From NCBI GenBank assembly GCA_903840165.1, contig CAIMEY010000051.1, positions 124,001 to 188,000 on the forward strand: a stretch of DNA of 64,000 nucleotides, given 5' to 3'. Positions 62,546 through 64,000 of the stretch are shown here, in pieces. Each line of letters opens with the position of its first letter. Within the stretch, counting starts at the first letter, position 1. A program made the translations under genes and the position numbers. The stretch is from an uncultured Myxococcales bacterium (lineage in GTDB: Bacteria > Myxococcota_A > UBA9042). The notes beneath the pieces are model-generated. The model was not told the DNA's origin, did no database searches, and was given only the letters and a program-made list of their open reading frames with translations.

Positions 62546-64000
62546 CTATAGCGTGGCCATCGTCGCCACTTTTTGCTGCCGTTGCTCGGCCGCTGCGGCG
62601 TCGCCCTGCATCCCAAGCGCTGCATAGGCCTGTGCCGCAACACCATGAACACTTGGATCAAATGGATTGATCCACGCGGCATCATCGCTGGCATCCAATG
62701 CCGCCTGCCAATGCGACAGGGCAGCCTCCAGCCGGGCCTGCAGGACGTGCAGAGGGGCGTGCTGAGGCCAGGTCTGCAATGCGGGCGTCAGGTACTCAGC
62801 CGCCTGAGCGTGACGCCCTAAATCCAGAAGAACACGCACTAATCGCGCAACCAAGAGCGGGTCATCCTGACCGCCTCCAGAAGCAATGGCCTTGCGATAC
62901 TCCACAGCGGCTGCCTGAGGCCGGTGCAGCACCGCCAGACGATCGCCTAATTCCGCATACTTACGCGCTTGTTCGCCCCAGTTGTGACTCCCGGCTGCCG
63001 GCGTATTGGCGTTGCGAAACACCAGCAAAGGGACGCGATTGGCACTCGAGGTGCCGCTGTCGCCAAGTTCAAGCTTGTGCAGATCTCGCTTCCACTGACT
63101 CTGAAAGGCCGCGACTTGGAGTCCAGAAAACCTCTGAATCACTTGAGTTTCGGTCAGTCCGGCCGCAAACAACCCGACCAACTGCCCGGCCTGAGCGGCG
63201 GTCATCTCGGCGCGAGGTGGGGCACTGCCACTGCTGCCGCGGGTCAGGAGCCACGTCACGGCATGATGGACCTCAGCAAAGGCCAGTTGCGTATCGTCCT
63301 GGCTGGGCAATAGGGCCATGGAAGGACTCATCTTTTGCAGGGTGATAAAGCGCCCCTTCTTGCGAGCCTTGGCCAGCGTTTCGCGCTCGGTCATGTCGAA
63401 TTGTTCCGCAGGTCGGCCGCGCCATAGACCTTCAAAGCTACGCGCCAGGCCTTCATGAAGCCATACAGGTACTTGTGGCCCGCCGCGCTTGATGACGTAC
63501 CAGTGCACCAACTCGTGGTTGAGGGTATCCGCCCACGCATAGCCAAAGACGAGGTCCGCCGGACTGGTCAGCATCACGCGGTTGTACTTGCATAGGGCAA
63601 TGGTGCCCGAAGTGCGAATTTGCTCAACGGTAAGCCCACTTACACGAGCCAGATCCTCCGATCGCGGATAGATGTAGACATCGATTGGCGTGGTGCCCAC
63701 AGGACCGAACGCGGCGTCGAGAGCGGGCAGGGCCTTTTCCAAAACCCGTTGTAAATATGGGAGCATGACTTGGTCCGGCCCAGGACGCAGCCACACATTG
63801 ACGCGGCCGTGAACCATGGGGTGAGGCTCGGCACCACGATGCACTTCTGCTGTCGATTCCAAGAGATCTAGATAGCGCTGGGCGTCCTCACGCAGTTGCG
63901 ACGGCGCCTGCGCAGCACCTGCGGCGGATTGCAGGTCGGAGCGCGCGGCTTCAAGGCGACCCGACAAAAATGCAACAACACCGCGGCTATACGCTAAGAT
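62546..64000 (-). CDS. Peptidase MA-like metalloprotease with TPR-like repeats (partial, runs off the window)
   Basis: The 5' end is outside the window: the frame is open to 64000 (ILAYSRGVVAFLSG...) with only a TTG at 63967 as a possible internal start, so the true start lies further right. A HELVH zinc motif at 63503-63517 with a downstream WLHEGLARSFE glutamate places it in the gluzincin peptidase MA group (DUF1570-like). The C-terminal ~150 residues carry TPR-like pairs (KYAELGDRLAVLHRPQAAAVEYRKAIA, RLVRVLLDLGRHAQAAEYL, ALSHWQAALDASDDAAWINPFDP). Any signal peptide would be in the missing part. Convergent with the CarD-family gene. Confidence 0.85.
   Translation of the reverse strand: MLAYSRGVVAFLSGRLEAARSDLQSAAGAAQAPSQLREDAQRYLDLLESTAEVHRGAEPHPMVHGRVNVWLRPGPDQVMLPYLQRVLEKALPALDAAFGPVGTTPIDVYIYPRSEDLARVSGLTVEQIRTSGTIALCKYNRVMLTSPADLVFGYAWADTLNHELVHWYVIKRGGPQVPVWLHEGLARSFEGLWRGRPAEQFDMTERETLAKARKKGRFITLQKMSPSMALLPSQDDTQLAFAEVHHAVTWLLTRGSSGSAPPRAEMTAAQAGQLVGLFAAGLTETQVIQRFSGLQVAAFQSQWKRDLHKLELGDSGTSSANRVPLLVFRNANTPAAGSHNWGEQARKYAELGDRLAVLHRPQAAAVEYRKAIASGGGQDDPLLVARLVRVLLDLGRHAQAAEYLTPALQTWPQHAPLHVLQARLEAALSHWQAALDASDDAAWINPFDPSVHGVAAQAYAALGMQGDAAAAEQRQQKVATMATL

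Overview
The window is GC-rich, densely coded bacterial chromosome. No mobile element, prophage or CRISPR array is visible. The gene mix points to Myxococcota or a close relative (former Deltaproteobacteria): a eukaryote-type Ser/Thr kinase with an HRDVSPPN catalytic loop, a CarD/CdnL-family regulator, PEGA and Kelch proteins, lipoproteins with 'DGIDNDGDG' calcium-type repeats, a VKOR-DsbA type protein and two HExxH 'peptidase MA' proteins. This assignment is an inference from families, not from a marker-gene search.

Layout. 1-4.4 kb (minus): a peptidase MA/DUF1080 exported protein, then a three-gene set of a family-4 uracil-DNA-glycosylase-like protein with eroded catalytic motifs and two small, mutually similar unknown proteins. 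4.9-14.4 kb (plus): dapF, Ser/Thr kinase, transaldolase, O-antigen-ligase-like/TPR protein, etfB-etfA, mnmE. 14.5-18.9 kb (minus): lytic transglycosylase and a zinc-ribbon/His-rich membrane protein. 19.4-26.9 kb (plus): glyQ-glyS and two overlapping lipoprotein genes. 26.9-31.1 kb (minus): xseA, an unknown membrane-anchored protein, trmFO, with two perfect tandem DnaA boxes in an intergenic gap. 31.4-55.7 kb (plus): an envelope region with a four-domain VKOR-DsbA-SUMF1-TlpA redox protein, a phosphodiester-glycosidase lipoprotein, a PEGA protein, a Kelch lipoprotein, a 15-kb gene for a 5,020-residue protein (about 18 DUF11-like repeats, SdrD_B-like domains, an OmpA-like domain and a predicted outer-membrane barrel), a Cys-rich small lipoprotein and an SH3b protein. 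55.8-57.0 kb (minus): LuxC-type acyl-CoA reductase. 57.3-62.5 kb (plus): tRNA-Ser(UGA), tRNA-Ser(GCU), tRNA-Arg(ACG), tadA, tRNA-Ser(CGA), tRNA-Ser(GGA), SRP RNA, dnaX, recR, carD-family gene. The right edge cuts a second peptidase-MA/TPR gene (minus).

Two themes stand out. The first is translation and tRNA: four serine isoacceptors, the ICU-type arginine tRNA beside the deaminase that edits it, SRP RNA, glyQS, mnmE and trmFO. The second is the cell envelope: the 24-kb co-directional block from 31.4 to 55.7 kb could be a secretion, oxidative folding and anchoring locus for a giant surface protein. That functional link is an inference from gene order and domains and is the best candidate here for something undescribed. 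Start codons were chosen from the position of conserved N-termini, Shine-Dalgarno-like sequences and signal peptides, and several remain uncertain as noted.
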